NCBI GenBank assembly: GCA_023382675.1
Contig: JAHDWN010000026.1
Coordinates: 1-64,000 of the forward strand
DNA: 64,000 bases
DNA from: Anaerolineae bacterium
Lineage (GTDB): Bacteria > Chloroflexota > Anaerolineae > Aggregatilineales > Phototrophicaceae
Direction of reading: 5' to 3'
Position numbers and translations under genes: made by a program. Below are positions 55,174 through 63,711 of the stretch, in pieces; positions within the stretch are counted from its first letter, which is position 1, and each line of letters opens with the position of its first letter. A model generated the notes under the pieces. It made no database searches, was not told where the DNA came from, and saw only the letters and a program-made list of their open reading frames with translations.

Positions 55174-55671
55174 ATGAACGTTCACGATGCCATCGAATCA
55201 CGGCGCGCGGTGCGCCTGTTCAGCGACACACCGGTGCCGGAGCACGTTGTCGAGCAAATCCTTGCCGGCGGGCGACGATCTCAGAGCAGCAAGAATTCTC
55301 AGCCCTGGCAGTTCATCGTCGTGCGCGATAAAGATCGCTTGAAGGCGCTCTCCAAATTGGGTGATTTTGCGGGTCATGTAGCGGGCGCAGATTTCGCCGT
55401 TTGCCTCGTTGGGACAAAGCAAACGCAGTGGAACAGCTTCGATCTGGGGCAGGCGGCGGCTTACTTGCAGCTCGCGGCGCATGAATTCGGCGTTGGTTCT
55501 TGCATCGCCGCCATGTACGACGAGGCAGCCGCCAAGGCGCTGCTCAACATCCCCGCCGAGATGAATTTCTTCTGCGTGATTTCGTTCGGCTACCCATCGG
55601 CGGATCACAAACCCGCCAAACTGGGCGGCCGGAAGCCGCTGGCTGATGTCGTTCGCCGCGAAACGTGGTGA
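55174..55671 (+). CDS. Nitroreductase family protein
   Basis: This 165-residue FMN enzyme fold begins MNVHDAIESRRAVRLF, the flavin phosphate loop with two arginines. RRSQSSKNSQPWQFIVVRD follows, then the family block LGQAAAYLQLAAHEFGVGSCIAAMYD and a C-terminal GYPSADHKPAKLGGRKPL. These enzymes reduce nitro compounds, quinones or enones with NAD(P)H. It is shorter than the classic 200-220 residue form. Its stop codon directly abuts the stop of the converging YCII gene. Confidence 0.9.
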   Translation: MNVHDAIESRRAVRLFSDTPVPEHVVEQILAGGRRSQSSKNSQPWQFIVVRDKDRLKALSKLGDFAGHVAGADFAVCLVGTKQTQWNSFDLGQAAAYLQLAAHEFGVGSCIAAMYDEAAAKALLNIPAEMNFFCVISFGYPSADHKPAKLGGRKPLADVVRRETW

Positions 55672-55971
55672 TTATTGCCCCTCAAGCACGCTCAGGAACA
55701 CCAGCCACTCGTTGATCACCGGCGGTTGTAAGAGACCTCCACGCTGCCAGGGATCGGCCAGCAGCAGTTCGACCACCGCCTCGACATCGTTCGCCAGCAC
55801 GATCAGATGCACGCCGGAATAATCAGCATAGGGGCCGCCCATGAGGATTTGGCCGCGGGCGAACAGATCGTCCATGAAAGCGGCGTGCTCGCTCCAGAAC
55901 GGCTGCTCATGACTCGTCTTGCCCGGAATCCAGGCCGATCCAGTCGCCAGCGTCACGATGAAGGTGCGCAT
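55672..55971 (-). CDS. YCII-domain (YciI-like) protein
   Basis: This 99-residue protein begins MRTFIVTLATGSAW. It has SEHAAFMDDLFARGQILMGGPYADYSG and LLADPWQRGGLLQ, the ferredoxin-like YCII fold with the conserved histidine and Asp-Pro-W/F motif. Members are dimers of mostly unknown role, related in fold to ABM proteins. AAAGG lies upstream of the chosen start; the longer frame to 56019 adds residues unlike the family. Confidence 0.8.
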   Translation of the reverse strand: MRTFIVTLATGSAWIPGKTSHEQPFWSEHAAFMDDLFARGQILMGGPYADYSGVHLIVLANDVEAVVELLLADPWQRGGLLQPPVINEWLVFLSVLEGQ

Positions 55972-56064
55972 CACGAGCCTTTCACTGTCTATGACATGCG
56001 GACTATTCCTATTACGCATTTTGGTTGGATTTCGTTTGACGGCAAGCGCGCTAGCGGAATCAAG

Positions 56065-56089
56065 AGGGCGAGACTTATTGCCTCGCCCT
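56065..56089 (-). terminator. Terminator of fumC
   Basis: On the minus strand AGGGCGAG pairs with CTCGCCCT around a 9-nt loop, followed by CTTGATT. It lies about 27 nt beyond the fumC stop. Confidence 0.65.
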
Positions 56090-56115
56090 GGAGTGATCTC
56101 TCGCGCTGGTGTTGT

Positions 56116-57534
56116 TTAGCCGCCGCCGGAGACCCCCTGGATACCGCCTTCGGTCATGGCACGAGCGTCGAGAGCTTTTTCGACCTCTTCGCGCGTCATC
56201 AGGCCGCGTTCGACGACGATGTCGGCAATTGGGCGGTTCTCTTTCAATGACTGCTTGGCGACTTCCGCACCGTTCAGATAGCCGATGATCGGGTTGAGCG
56301 CCGTCACCAGGATCGGGTTCTTCGCCAGCCAGCCATTGGCTTTCTCCGGGTTGGCGGTCATGCCGACGACCATGCGGGTCGTGACGGCATTGACTGCGCC
56401 GATCATGACCTGCTGCATCTCGAACAGGTTGTGGGCGATAATCGGCATCATGACGTTAAGTTCAAGCTGACCGGCCTGGCCTGCCATGAGGACACAGGTG
56501 TCGTCGCCGATGATGTGGAACATCGCCATGTCGAGCATTTCGGCGAGCACCGGGTTGACCTTGCCCGGCATGATCGATGAGCCGGGCTGCACTGCGGGCA
56601 GGCGGATTTCGTCTAGCCCGGTGGTCGGGCCGCTGGAGAGCATACGGATGTCGTTGGCGATGCGGATCAGATCCTGCGCCGTCGTGCGGATGGCGCCGCT
56701 GAAGAAGACCGCATCCTGCATCGACTGCATCGATTCAAACAGATCGTCGCTTTCATACAGCGTCAGGCCGCTCAACTGGCTCAGCTTCTTGACCATGCGG
56801 CTGTGATATTCGGGGTGCGCGTTGAGGGCGCTGCCCGTTGCCGTGCCGCCGATGCCCAGGCGGCGCAGACCTTCTGCCGCCAGCTTGAGCTTTTCGATGT
56901 CGCGCTCGACCGCCTTGGCCCACGCGCCGACTTCCTGCCCCAGGCGCACAGGCACCGCATCTTGCAGGTGAGTGCGCCCACTCTTGACGATGTCGTCCCA
57001 TTCACGCGCTTTGGCGCGGAAAGCATCGGCCAGCGCCTGAAGCGACGCGCACATTTCGTCCAGCCGCCAGAGCGCGCCCAGGCGAATCGCCGTCGGGATG
57101 GTGTCGTTAGTGCTCTGCGCCATGTTGACGTGATCGTTCGGGCTGACGGGCCTCTTTTCCTTCGAATCGAGCGCGTGGCCGAGGATTTCGTTGGCGCGGT
57201 TGGCGATGACTTCGTTGGCGTTCATGTTGTGGCTGGTGCCCGCGCCCGCCTGGAAGGGATCGACCACGAAATGATCGCGATGCTGCCCGGCGAGGATCTC
57301 GTCTGCCGCCTGCATGATGGCCCGCGCCATCTTTTCATCCAGCAGGCCGAGATCGAGATTGACCTCCGCCGCCGCCCGCTTGATCATCACCTGCGACCAG
57401 ACGAAGGCCGGGTACGGTTTCATGCCGCTGATGGGGAAGTTATCGACCGCGCGCTGGGTCTGCGCGCCGTAGTAGGCGTTGGCTGGGACGCGAACCTCTC
57501 CGAGCGAGTCTTTTTCAATGCGATAATCCGACAT
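56116..57534 (-). CDS. fumC: Fumarate hydratase, class II
   Basis: This 472-residue protein converts fumarate to L-malate. Marks seen are SDYRIEKDSLGEVRVPA at the start, AGAGTSHNMNANEVIANRA near residue 90, NDHVNMAQSTNDTIPT near 130, and the signature GSSIMPGKVNPV near 315. The C-terminal helix ends in a Gly-rich tail. It is the iron-free class and probably works with mdh at 41501 in the TCA cycle, though the two are not linked. Confidence 0.96.
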   Translation of the reverse strand: MSDYRIEKDSLGEVRVPANAYYGAQTQRAVDNFPISGMKPYPAFVWSQVMIKRAAAEVNLDLGLLDEKMARAIMQAADEILAGQHRDHFVVDPFQAGAGTSHNMNANEVIANRANEILGHALDSKEKRPVSPNDHVNMAQSTNDTIPTAIRLGALWRLDEMCASLQALADAFRAKAREWDDIVKSGRTHLQDAVPVRLGQEVGAWAKAVERDIEKLKLAAEGLRRLGIGGTATGSALNAHPEYHSRMVKKLSQLSGLTLYESDDLFESMQSMQDAVFFSGAIRTTAQDLIRIANDIRMLSSGPTTGLDEIRLPAVQPGSSIMPGKVNPVLAEMLDMAMFHIIGDDTCVLMAGQAGQLELNVMMPIIAHNLFEMQQVMIGAVNAVTTRMVVGMTANPEKANGWLAKNPILVTALNPIIGYLNGAEVAKQSLKENRPIADIVVERGLMTREEVEKALDARAMTEGGIQGVSGGG

Positions 57535-57666
57535 AATCTATCTCCCACACTTCTGGAAATATCATTGGGGCCTATCATACCGCGTTTGCGAACAGGCGGA
57601 TACGCATATCTGATGATTGTGCAGTAGAATAAAGATGATTGTCATGCCTGCGCCATGGAGGCAATG

Positions 57667-57915
57667 ATGAAAGCGCATTTCCACGTTCCGTATTCACCCG
57701 AACAACCTAATGTTGAGCATGTCGAAACGCCGATCATTTACCAGCGAGAACCGCTCATCTGGCGCTACAAGCTGCTGACACGCGATCTCGATAAGCACGA
57801 CACGCTGCCGAGCGAAGCAGAACTGAACGAACTCGGCACAGAAGGTTGGGAGATTGCCGGGATGGTCGCGCATGGTTCGCGCGTGTACATCTATCTCAAG
57901 CGGTTGCTCGCCTGA
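57667..57915 (+). CDS. Small conserved-type protein of unknown function
   Basis: This 82-residue protein begins MKAHFHVPYS. The second half, WRYKLLTRDLDKHDTLPSEAELNELGTEGWEIAGMVAHGSRVYIYLKRL, has the DUF4177-like pattern of a strand, a helix with LNELGxEGWE, then two strands. GGAGG 5 nt before the chosen ATG decides the start among three candidates. Its stop and that of the facing gene meet as TGATCA. Confidence 0.7.
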   Translation: MKAHFHVPYSPEQPNVEHVETPIIYQREPLIWRYKLLTRDLDKHDTLPSEAELNELGTEGWEIAGMVAHGSRVYIYLKRLLA

Positions 57916-58299
57916 TCAAGTCGACTCTGAGCGCTTGGCTTTGTCATCCAGAAGCTCGGTTTCCTCAAGATCGACCAGTTCGCCGTCGTCGCTGATAGCG
58001 AGTCGCTGACGTTTGGGTTTTTCTTCTTCCCATTGGCGTTCCATTTCTTTGTGTGTCGCCCGGTCGATCATGCCGCCGAACCAGTTGAAGGCGGCGTTGC
58101 CATGCGCCAGCAGGACGCCGCCCCAGAAGACGGCGAAGATGGCTGCCCCTAAGATGTTGTTGTCGGCATTCTTGCTGTCCGTGAGGATCGCGAACATCAC
58201 CATCAAGAAGAATGCCACGTTGAAGAAGAAGCTCGCCTTGAGCGCAAACTGGCGTGCGACACGACGCCTGACGCTTTGGTATTCCTGGTGTTCCATCAA
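57916..58299 (-). CDS. 2TM-domain protein of unknown function
   Basis: This 127-residue protein has a basic N-terminus (RRRVARQFALKA), two membrane helices (SFFFNVAFFLMVMFAILT and NNILGAAIFAVFWGGVLLAHG) and a charged tail with DREMERQWEEE-like helix and an acidic end. The layout fits the 2TM family, and the AFNWFGGMIDRATHKEMERQWEEEK region after the second helix is typical. The role is unknown, possibly a membrane scaffold. Confidence 0.7.
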   Translation of the reverse strand: MMEHQEYQSVRRRVARQFALKASFFFNVAFFLMVMFAILTDSKNADNNILGAAIFAVFWGGVLLAHGNAAFNWFGGMIDRATHKEMERQWEEEKPKRQRLAISDDGELVDLEETELLDDKAKRSEST

Positions 58300-58519
58300 C
58301 TTCTATCTCGATTTCTATACCTGATTTTGTTGACCGTGATCGGCCCTGAATCATTACGGAACCAAAGGATTCAAAGTTGTGACATGCCTGCAAGAGATTG
58401 TCATCTACAATCGTACAACTGGCTTTCGGCGGATGCCAGGTTTTCAGCCAGCTAAAACGTGTTGAACCGGATTGGCGTATCTATATGCGTTCAGACTGCA
58501 AATTCCAGGAGACGATTAC

Positions 58520-59503
58520 ATGCGCTATTTGGTAACTGGCGGGACCGGGTTTATCGGCGGCAAGCTGGCGCGCGAACTGCTCAGACGCGACCACCAGGTC
58601 GTTACGGTTGCGCGCAATCCCGACAACGCCGCCGATCTGGCGGCGTTGGGTGTGGAGATCCACAAGGGCGACATCACTGACAAAAACAGCTTGCGCGCGC
58701 CCATGACCGGTGTCGATGGCCTGTTTCACCTGGCGGCCTGGTACAAGGTCGGCGCGCGCGACACACGCATGGCCTACGACATCAATGTCAACGGCACGCG
58801 CAACGTCCTGGAGATGATGCGCGAACTCGGCATCCCGAAGGGGGTCTACACCAGCACGCTTGCGATCTATGGTGATACGCACGGCCGGGTCGCCGATGAA
58901 TCCACGCCGATGCCTGAGACATTCGACGTTGAATACGACCGGACGAAGGCGCTGGCGCATTTCGAGGTAGCGCTGCCGATGATGCGTGAAGGCCTGCCGC
59001 TGGTGATCGTCCAGCCGGGTATGGTTTACGGCCCGGATGACACAAGCATTCTGCGCCAAACGCTCCTGATGTATTTGCGACGCCAATTGCCGCTCGTATC
59101 GACAGTCGCCGCTTATGCCTGGGCGCACGTCGATGACATCGTTGAGGGGCATATCCTGGCGCTGGACAAGGGCAAATCTGGCGAGAGCTACATCATCGCC
59201 GGGGAAATCAAGTCGCTCGCCGATGCGCTGGCGCTGGCCGAGCAGACCACAGGTGTCCCTGTGTCCGGGATGCGCGTAGGTGCGCCGCTGCTGACGATCA
59301 TGACCGGTTTGATGAGCATGGTCGGGCGCGTGATACCGCTGCCGGAAACGATGGCGAGCGAGACGCTGCGCAGCATCAATGCGACTTATATCGGCAGCAA
59401 CGCCAAAGCGCGGCAAGAACTGGGATACAGCCCTCGCCCGCTGGAAATTGGGCTACGTGAGACATTGACGCACGAAATGCGTCTGTTAGGCATGGGCCGC
59501 TAG
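58520..59503 (+). CDS. NAD-dependent epimerase/dehydratase (extended SDR)
   Basis: This 327-residue protein has a Rossmann N-terminus MRYLVTGGTGFIGGKLA with the GxxGxxG loop, DGLFHLAAWYKVG, and the catalytic Tyr-Lys in EYDRTKALAHFEV (about residues 148-152). It continues VIVQPGMVYGPDD, as in dihydroflavonol reductase/hopanoid HpnA-like SDRs. The substrate cannot be told. Start chosen for CCAGGAG 8 nt upstream. Confidence 0.88.
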   Translation: MRYLVTGGTGFIGGKLARELLRRDHQVVTVARNPDNAADLAALGVEIHKGDITDKNSLRAPMTGVDGLFHLAAWYKVGARDTRMAYDINVNGTRNVLEMMRELGIPKGVYTSTLAIYGDTHGRVADESTPMPETFDVEYDRTKALAHFEVALPMMREGLPLVIVQPGMVYGPDDTSILRQTLLMYLRRQLPLVSTVAAYAWAHVDDIVEGHILALDKGKSGESYIIAGEIKSLADALALAEQTTGVPVSGMRVGAPLLTIMTGLMSMVGRVIPLPETMASETLRSINATYIGSNAKARQELGYSPRPLEIGLRETLTHEMRLLGMGR

Positions 59504-59515
59504 CGCGAAGCGGAA

Positions 59516-60583
59516 TCAGGCCCGCGGAAGCGTGAAGTAGAAGGTGCTCCCGGAGCCAAGATCGCTTTCCACACCGGCTTCACCGCCCAGCCGTTCGACA
59601 ATGCGCTGAACGATGGTCAGGCCAAGACCATGCCCGCGCTGCCGTGAATCGAAGCGCGCGGTTTTCTTGAAGAGCATGTCACGGTTTTCGGGCGTCAAGC
59701 CGACACCGTTATCGCGCACCCAATAGCGAACAGTGTCGCTATTCGCGTCTGCGCCGATCTCGACACGCGGTGGCGCACCGCCGTATTTGACGGCGTTACT
59801 GATGTAATTCGCAAGGATTTCTTCGACCCACGGTGCATAACCGAGGCAGGGTGGCAGATAGTTGACGACTTCGATTTCTGCCTCGAATTCGTTGATCATG
59901 CCTGTGAGACGGTCAAGCACCGGACGGATCACCGCCAGCAAATCGATTCGCGCTACCGGCACCTGCTCAAGGCTGTGGACGGTGGCGGCCAGCAAGATGT
60001 CATCGATCATCTTGGACATTTTGTTGCCGGTCATCTGAATGATATGCAGATATTTGCGCTGATCGTCGGTCAATTCCGGCGAATCCATTTCCAGAAGCGC
60101 AGCAAAGCCCAGAATTGTTCCTAGTGGTGCTTTGAGGTCATGTGCCACCGTCGATGCGTAGGATTCAAGCGACTCGACCAGCGTACTTTGCGCTTCTTCC
60201 GCGCGCTTACGCTTGCCAATATCGTGCAAGATCGCAACAAGAGACCCATCACGACTGTCAACATAGACCACACACAATTCCAGATAGCGCCGCGCGGCAT
60301 TCTCTCCCAGGTCCAGCTCCGCGACTGCGCCCGACTGGGTAAGTGTTTTTGTCACAGGTGTCTGTTGGACAAGCTTGTTAATAATTCCCATGGCGTCCAA
60401 CTCAAGCGTTGCCTCCGCCGCGGCGTTGACTTCGATGATCTGGCGGTCGCCGTTGATCAAGAGCGCCGGGGCGGTCAATAGGTGCAATAGGCGCAAACCA
60501 TCCGAGACGGTAGGCTGGTCGTGGGAGGCAGACGATGTCCACGTAACAGGGTGTGTCTGATGTTCGAGACGTAGGTTTGCCAT
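59516..60583 (-). CDS. PAS-domain sensor histidine kinase, soluble
   Basis: In this 355-residue protein, residues about 25-130 are a PAS fold (LLTAPALLINGDRQIIEVNAAAEATL). Then come the dimerisation/phospho-acceptor region with the histidine in VAHDLKAPLG (about residue 150), the N box ILANYISNAVKYGG, the G1 box VRDNGVGLTPENRD and the G2 box GHGLGLTIVQRIVE. There is no membrane helix, so it senses an intracellular signal. No response regulator lies beside it; the orphan OmpR-type regulator at 44561 is one possible partner. Confidence 0.92.
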   Translation of the reverse strand: MANLRLEHQTHPVTWTSSASHDQPTVSDGLRLLHLLTAPALLINGDRQIIEVNAAAEATLELDAMGIINKLVQQTPVTKTLTQSGAVAELDLGENAARRYLELCVVYVDSRDGSLVAILHDIGKRKRAEEAQSTLVESLESYASTVAHDLKAPLGTILGFAALLEMDSPELTDDQRKYLHIIQMTGNKMSKMIDDILLAATVHSLEQVPVARIDLLAVIRPVLDRLTGMINEFEAEIEVVNYLPPCLGYAPWVEEILANYISNAVKYGGAPPRVEIGADANSDTVRYWVRDNGVGLTPENRDMLFKKTARFDSRQRGHGLGLTIVQRIVERLGGEAGVESDLGSGSTFYFTLPRA

Positions 60584-60782
60584 GAATTTGTGCTACCTTG
60601 AACCCGTTAGCCCTCATTCAACCGTAGTTACAATTGAAATGAAGGGATGTGACAATGCGTATGCTTTATCATATCCTTATTTTCTATCTATTCGATTAAA
60701 GTACATGAAATTCATACATATTTTGTTTTGGCGAGTGAAAATTCACACAAAATTCATGAAGGAGTCTTGCATTCCAGGTAAC

Positions 60783-60814
60783 AAAAGAGATGCAGATCGC
60801 CGATCTGCACCTCT
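60783..60814 (-). terminator. Rho-independent terminator of the superoxide dismutase gene
   Basis: On the minus strand AGAGGTGCAGATC pairs with GATCTGCATCTCT (13 bp, one G-U) around a 3-nt loop, followed by TTTTGTT. It lies 34 nt after the sod stop. Confidence 0.9.
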
Positions 60815-60847
60815 CTCTTGTATCCAGGTCACGATGAGACCGGATGA

Positions 60848-61456
60848 TTAGCGCGCGTCGTAGCGGCGGGCGACCTCGGCCCAATTGACCACATTCCACC
60901 AGGCATCCACGTAATCCGGGCGCTTGTTCTGGTACTTGAGATAGTAGGCGTGTTCCCAGACATCCAGGCCGAGGATGGCTTTCTTGCCTTCCATCAGCGG
61001 CGTATCCTGGTTTGGCGTGCTGGTAATGCTCAGCGAACCGTCCGGCGCGACAATCAGCCACGCCCAGCCCGATCCAAAGCGACCGGTCGCGGCAGTCTTG
61101 AACTGCGCCTTGAATTCATCGAAGCTGCCGAACGCTGTGTTGATCGCCGCTGCCAGCGCGCCGCTCGGTGCGCCGCCGCCGTTGGGCGACATCACCTGCC
61201 AGAACAGCGTGTGATTCCAGTGACCACCGCCATTATTGCGGACAGCCGTGCGGATGTCTTCCGGCACATCGGCGAGATTGCCCAGCAGATCATCGAGTGA
61301 CTTGCCTTCAAGCTCAGGGTGCTTTGCCAGCGCCGCGTTCAGGTTATTGACGTAGGCCGCGTGATGGCGGTCGTGATGAATTTCCATCGTCATCGCGTCG
61401 ATGTTAGGTTCGAGGGCATCCTTCGCGTACGGTAGATCAGGCAGTGTGTGCGCCAT
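60848..61456 (-). CDS. sodA: Superoxide dismutase, Fe/Mn family
   Basis: This 202-residue enzyme starts [19 protein letters not shown]. Metal ligands are His in [10 protein letters not shown] (about residue 28), His in [11 protein letters not shown] (about residue 80), and the Asp and His of [15 protein letters not shown] (about residues 164-168). [10 protein letters not shown] with [10 protein letters not shown] points to Mn or cambialistic use. It detoxifies superoxide in an organism that also has cytochrome-oxidase accessory genes. A strong terminator follows. Confidence 0.96.
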   Translation of the reverse strand: MAHTLPDLPYAKDALEPNIDAMTMEIHHDRHHAAYVNNLNAALAKHPELEGKSLDDLLGNLADVPEDIRTAVRNNGGGHWNHTLFWQVMSPNGGGAPSGALAAAINTAFGSFDEFKAQFKTAATGRFGSGWAWLIVAPDGSLSITSTPNQDTPLMEGKKAILGLDVWEHAYYLKYQNKRPDYVDAWWNVVNWAEVARRYDAR

Positions 61457-61560
61457 GTGATTGCTCCTTCGTTTGTGGAAACGTAACGTGCTCTGTAAGC
61501 CGTTACCATTGTAACACTCTCACATCCTTTGGGGACGGGTTCGTACACATTTCTGGCGTT

Positions 61561-61605
61561 CGCCTCATCCAATGCTCATAGAACGCACGCTGACTGGATG
61601 AGGCG
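61561..61605. repeat. Long inverted repeat between SIMPL and sod genes
   Basis: CGCCTCATCCA (61561-61571) and TGGATGAGGCG (61595-61605) are perfect inverted repeats of 11 bp around 23 nt. It lies downstream of the SIMPL gene and about 105 nt upstream of the sod start, with no T-run. It may be a terminator arm or a protein-binding dyad. Confidence 0.5.
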
Positions 61606-61630
61606 TCTCGCCAAACAAAGTCTGAGCCTG

Positions 61631-62377
61631 TTACTGCCCGATGGCAAAGCTCACGTTCACTTGAACACTGACACTGAGCTGGCCGGGGACGATATTGGCG
61701 GTTGCGCCGCCCATGCCGCCTGCCATGTCGCGCATTACAGGTGCAGGAAAGCCGCCGCCGCTCAGCCCTTCGCTGATCGCGACCACGTTGCCGAGAGTCA
61801 CTCCGAACGCTTGAGCAAGCTCGTCTGCGCGCGCTTTGGCGTTGGCGACGGCTGCCGCGCGCGCCTGAGATTCAAGCTCAGTCGTATCGGCGATGCCAAA
61901 GCTCAATCCATTCATGCTGTTCGCGCCGGCATCGAGCGCCGTTGTGATGACCGTGCTGGCATCATCGACCACGCGGACGATGACGTTGACGCCCAGCGAT
62001 GCGTGGTAAATGCGCTCGCCCGTCGGCTGTCCGGTCGATGGATTGAAGCGATCTTCGGGGTAGACGTTGAAGTTCGAGGTCTGAATGTCATCGCGGCTGA
62101 TGCCCGCGCCTTCCAACGCCGTGATGATCGCCGCCAGCGTTTCACGCGCGCCGGTGACGGCCTCGGTCACGGACGGGCTGGTCTTATCGACGCCGAGATT
62201 GATGTAGACCGTATCCGGCGTGCCGAAAACTTCGCCGACGCCGCTCACGGAAATTGTGTGTTCGCTCATGCCTGTCTCCTGCGCTTGAACGCGCATCCCT
62301 ACACTGCCAAAGATCGCCATCAGCAAGACTGCGGACAGTACGAGCAGCCCGATCTTGCGAATGTTTCGATTGAACAT
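61631..62377 (-). CDS. SIMPL-domain (DUF541) secreted protein
   Basis: This 248-residue protein has a signal peptide (IGLLVLSAVLLMAIFGSVGMRVQA). The body HTISVSGVGEVFGTPDTVYINLGV, then ISRDDIQTSNFNVYPEDRF and a C-terminal VSVQVNVSFAIG, is typical of SIMPL/DUF541 proteins. These fold into ring-forming periplasmic or surface proteins linked to oxidative stress in some bacteria. The start MFNRNIRKIG is preferred because AAGGAGATAACACC precedes it. Confidence 0.9.
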   Translation of the reverse strand: MFNRNIRKIGLLVLSAVLLMAIFGSVGMRVQAQETGMSEHTISVSGVGEVFGTPDTVYINLGVDKTSPSVTEAVTGARETLAAIITALEGAGISRDDIQTSNFNVYPEDRFNPSTGQPTGERIYHASLGVNVIVRVVDDASTVITTALDAGANSMNGLSFGIADTTELESQARAAAVANAKARADELAQAFGVTLGNVVAISEGLSGGGFPAPVMRDMAGGMGGATANIVPGQLSVSVQVNVSFAIGQ

Positions 62378-62533
62378 GGTGTTATCTCCTTGCATGTGTT
62401 TGCCACCGTCCAGTATGACGCAAAACGTAAAGAGAAAGTTCCACCATCTGGCCTATTGGCGTGATTTGTCCAGGGTGCGGCACGAATGCTATGATTGTGC
62501 CGCCCGCATCATCATGAAACGAGATCGCTCACC

Positions 62534-63469
62534 ATGACCTCTTCCGCGCCGCCACATCCAAGCGCTTCGCCTGAGCCAGTCCCGGCACGCGTCTATTTTG
62601 CGCTGCTCGTGGGGATTATCGCTGTGTCGTTTGCGTCGATCTTCATCCGCTATGCGCAGGCAGAGGGTGTGCCCTCGCTGGTAATCGCCGTCGGGCGCCT
62701 GAGCGTGGCGTCACTGGTCGTGATGCCGGTCGTGCTCAGCCGCCACCGGCGAGAGATCGCCGCGCTTGGGCGGCGCGAGTGGCTCTTGATCGGCATCTCC
62801 GGCATCTTTCTGGCGATCCATTTCGCCGCCTGGGTCGAGTCGCTCAATCTGACGCAGGTGCTGATCAGCGTCGTGATCGTCTCGACTGGCCCGATCTGGG
62901 TTGCGCTGCTGGAGGCGACCTTCCTGCGGGCGCGCCTCGGCACAGCGGTTATCCTGGGCATCGTTATCGCTGTGATCGGCGGCATTTTCATTGGCGTACC
63001 GGCCAGCGGCGGGGCGCTCGACCTGGGCAACAGCCAGACGCTCAACGGCGCGCTGCTGGCGCTGATCGGTGCCATCGCCGTCTCGGTCTACGTCGTCATC
63101 GGGCGGCGGCTGCGCCCGCGCATGTCGATTATGCCCTACATCTGGCTGGTGTATTCCGTCGCTGCCGTGATTTTGCTGGTTGCGATCCTCTTCACGCGCA
63201 CCTCGATCACCGGCTACAGCACGGCGGGCTACGTCTGGATCGTCATCATGGGGCTGGTGCCGCAGTTGATCGGGCACTCGTCATTCAACTACGCACTCGG
63301 CTTCCTCCCGGCGACGCTCGTCAGCATCGCAGCACAGGTTGAGCCCATCGGCAGCGCGCTCGCCGCCTACTTGCTGTTCGACGAAGTGCCAACGGAGTTG
63401 CAGATCCTCGGCAGCGCCGTGCTCGTCGTCGGCGTCGTTGTCGCCGTCCTCGGACGCGGGAAAACCTGA
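62534..63469 (+). CDS. EamA-family (DMT) transporter
   Basis: This 311-residue protein has ten membrane helices in two EamA repeats (about residues 22-150 and 165-300). The first repeat has FASIFIRYAQAEGVPSLVIA, the second ALLALIGAIAVSVYVVIGRRLRP and the C-terminal LFDEVPTELQILGSAVLVVGVVVA. Members export amino acids, nucleobases or other metabolites, and the substrate is not predictable. A perfect palindrome lies about 100 nt downstream. Confidence 0.88.
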   Translation: MTSSAPPHPSASPEPVPARVYFALLVGIIAVSFASIFIRYAQAEGVPSLVIAVGRLSVASLVVMPVVLSRHRREIAALGRREWLLIGISGIFLAIHFAAWVESLNLTQVLISVVIVSTGPIWVALLEATFLRARLGTAVILGIVIAVIGGIFIGVPASGGALDLGNSQTLNGALLALIGAIAVSVYVVIGRRLRPRMSIMPYIWLVYSVAAVILLVAILFTRTSITGYSTAGYVWIVIMGLVPQLIGHSSFNYALGFLPATLVSIAAQVEPIGSALAAYLLFDEVPTELQILGSAVLVVGVVVAVLGRGKT

Positions 63470-63567
63470 ACACGCCGCCGTTTCACCTGTTCTGCGGCTT
63501 AACGGGTTAGTCGCCATCCTGCCTGGACTTGTCCGCGTCACATCCCGACAATAGCAACTGCCGCTGT

Positions 63568-63591
63568 ACGGGCGAGATATATCTCGCCCGT
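63568..63591. terminator. Perfect 24-bp palindrome downstream of the EamA gene
   Basis: ACGGGCGAGATA and its exact reverse complement adjoin without a spacer. As RNA it folds into a 10-bp stem with a TATA loop, followed by a pyrimidine-rich CTCCTCTTCC. It lies about 100 nt after the transporter stop and 120 nt before the next start, so it may be a terminator or an operator. Confidence 0.55.
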
Positions 63592-63711
63592 CTCCTCTTC
63601 CGCCCGAACTGCAACCTCGAACCTAATTCCCCGCTGCCGCGTGTTTGCGTCAAAGCAATGAAATCAACGACAATTGGACTGACGTAATGAGTTCTTGGGC
63701 GGTTAACGACC

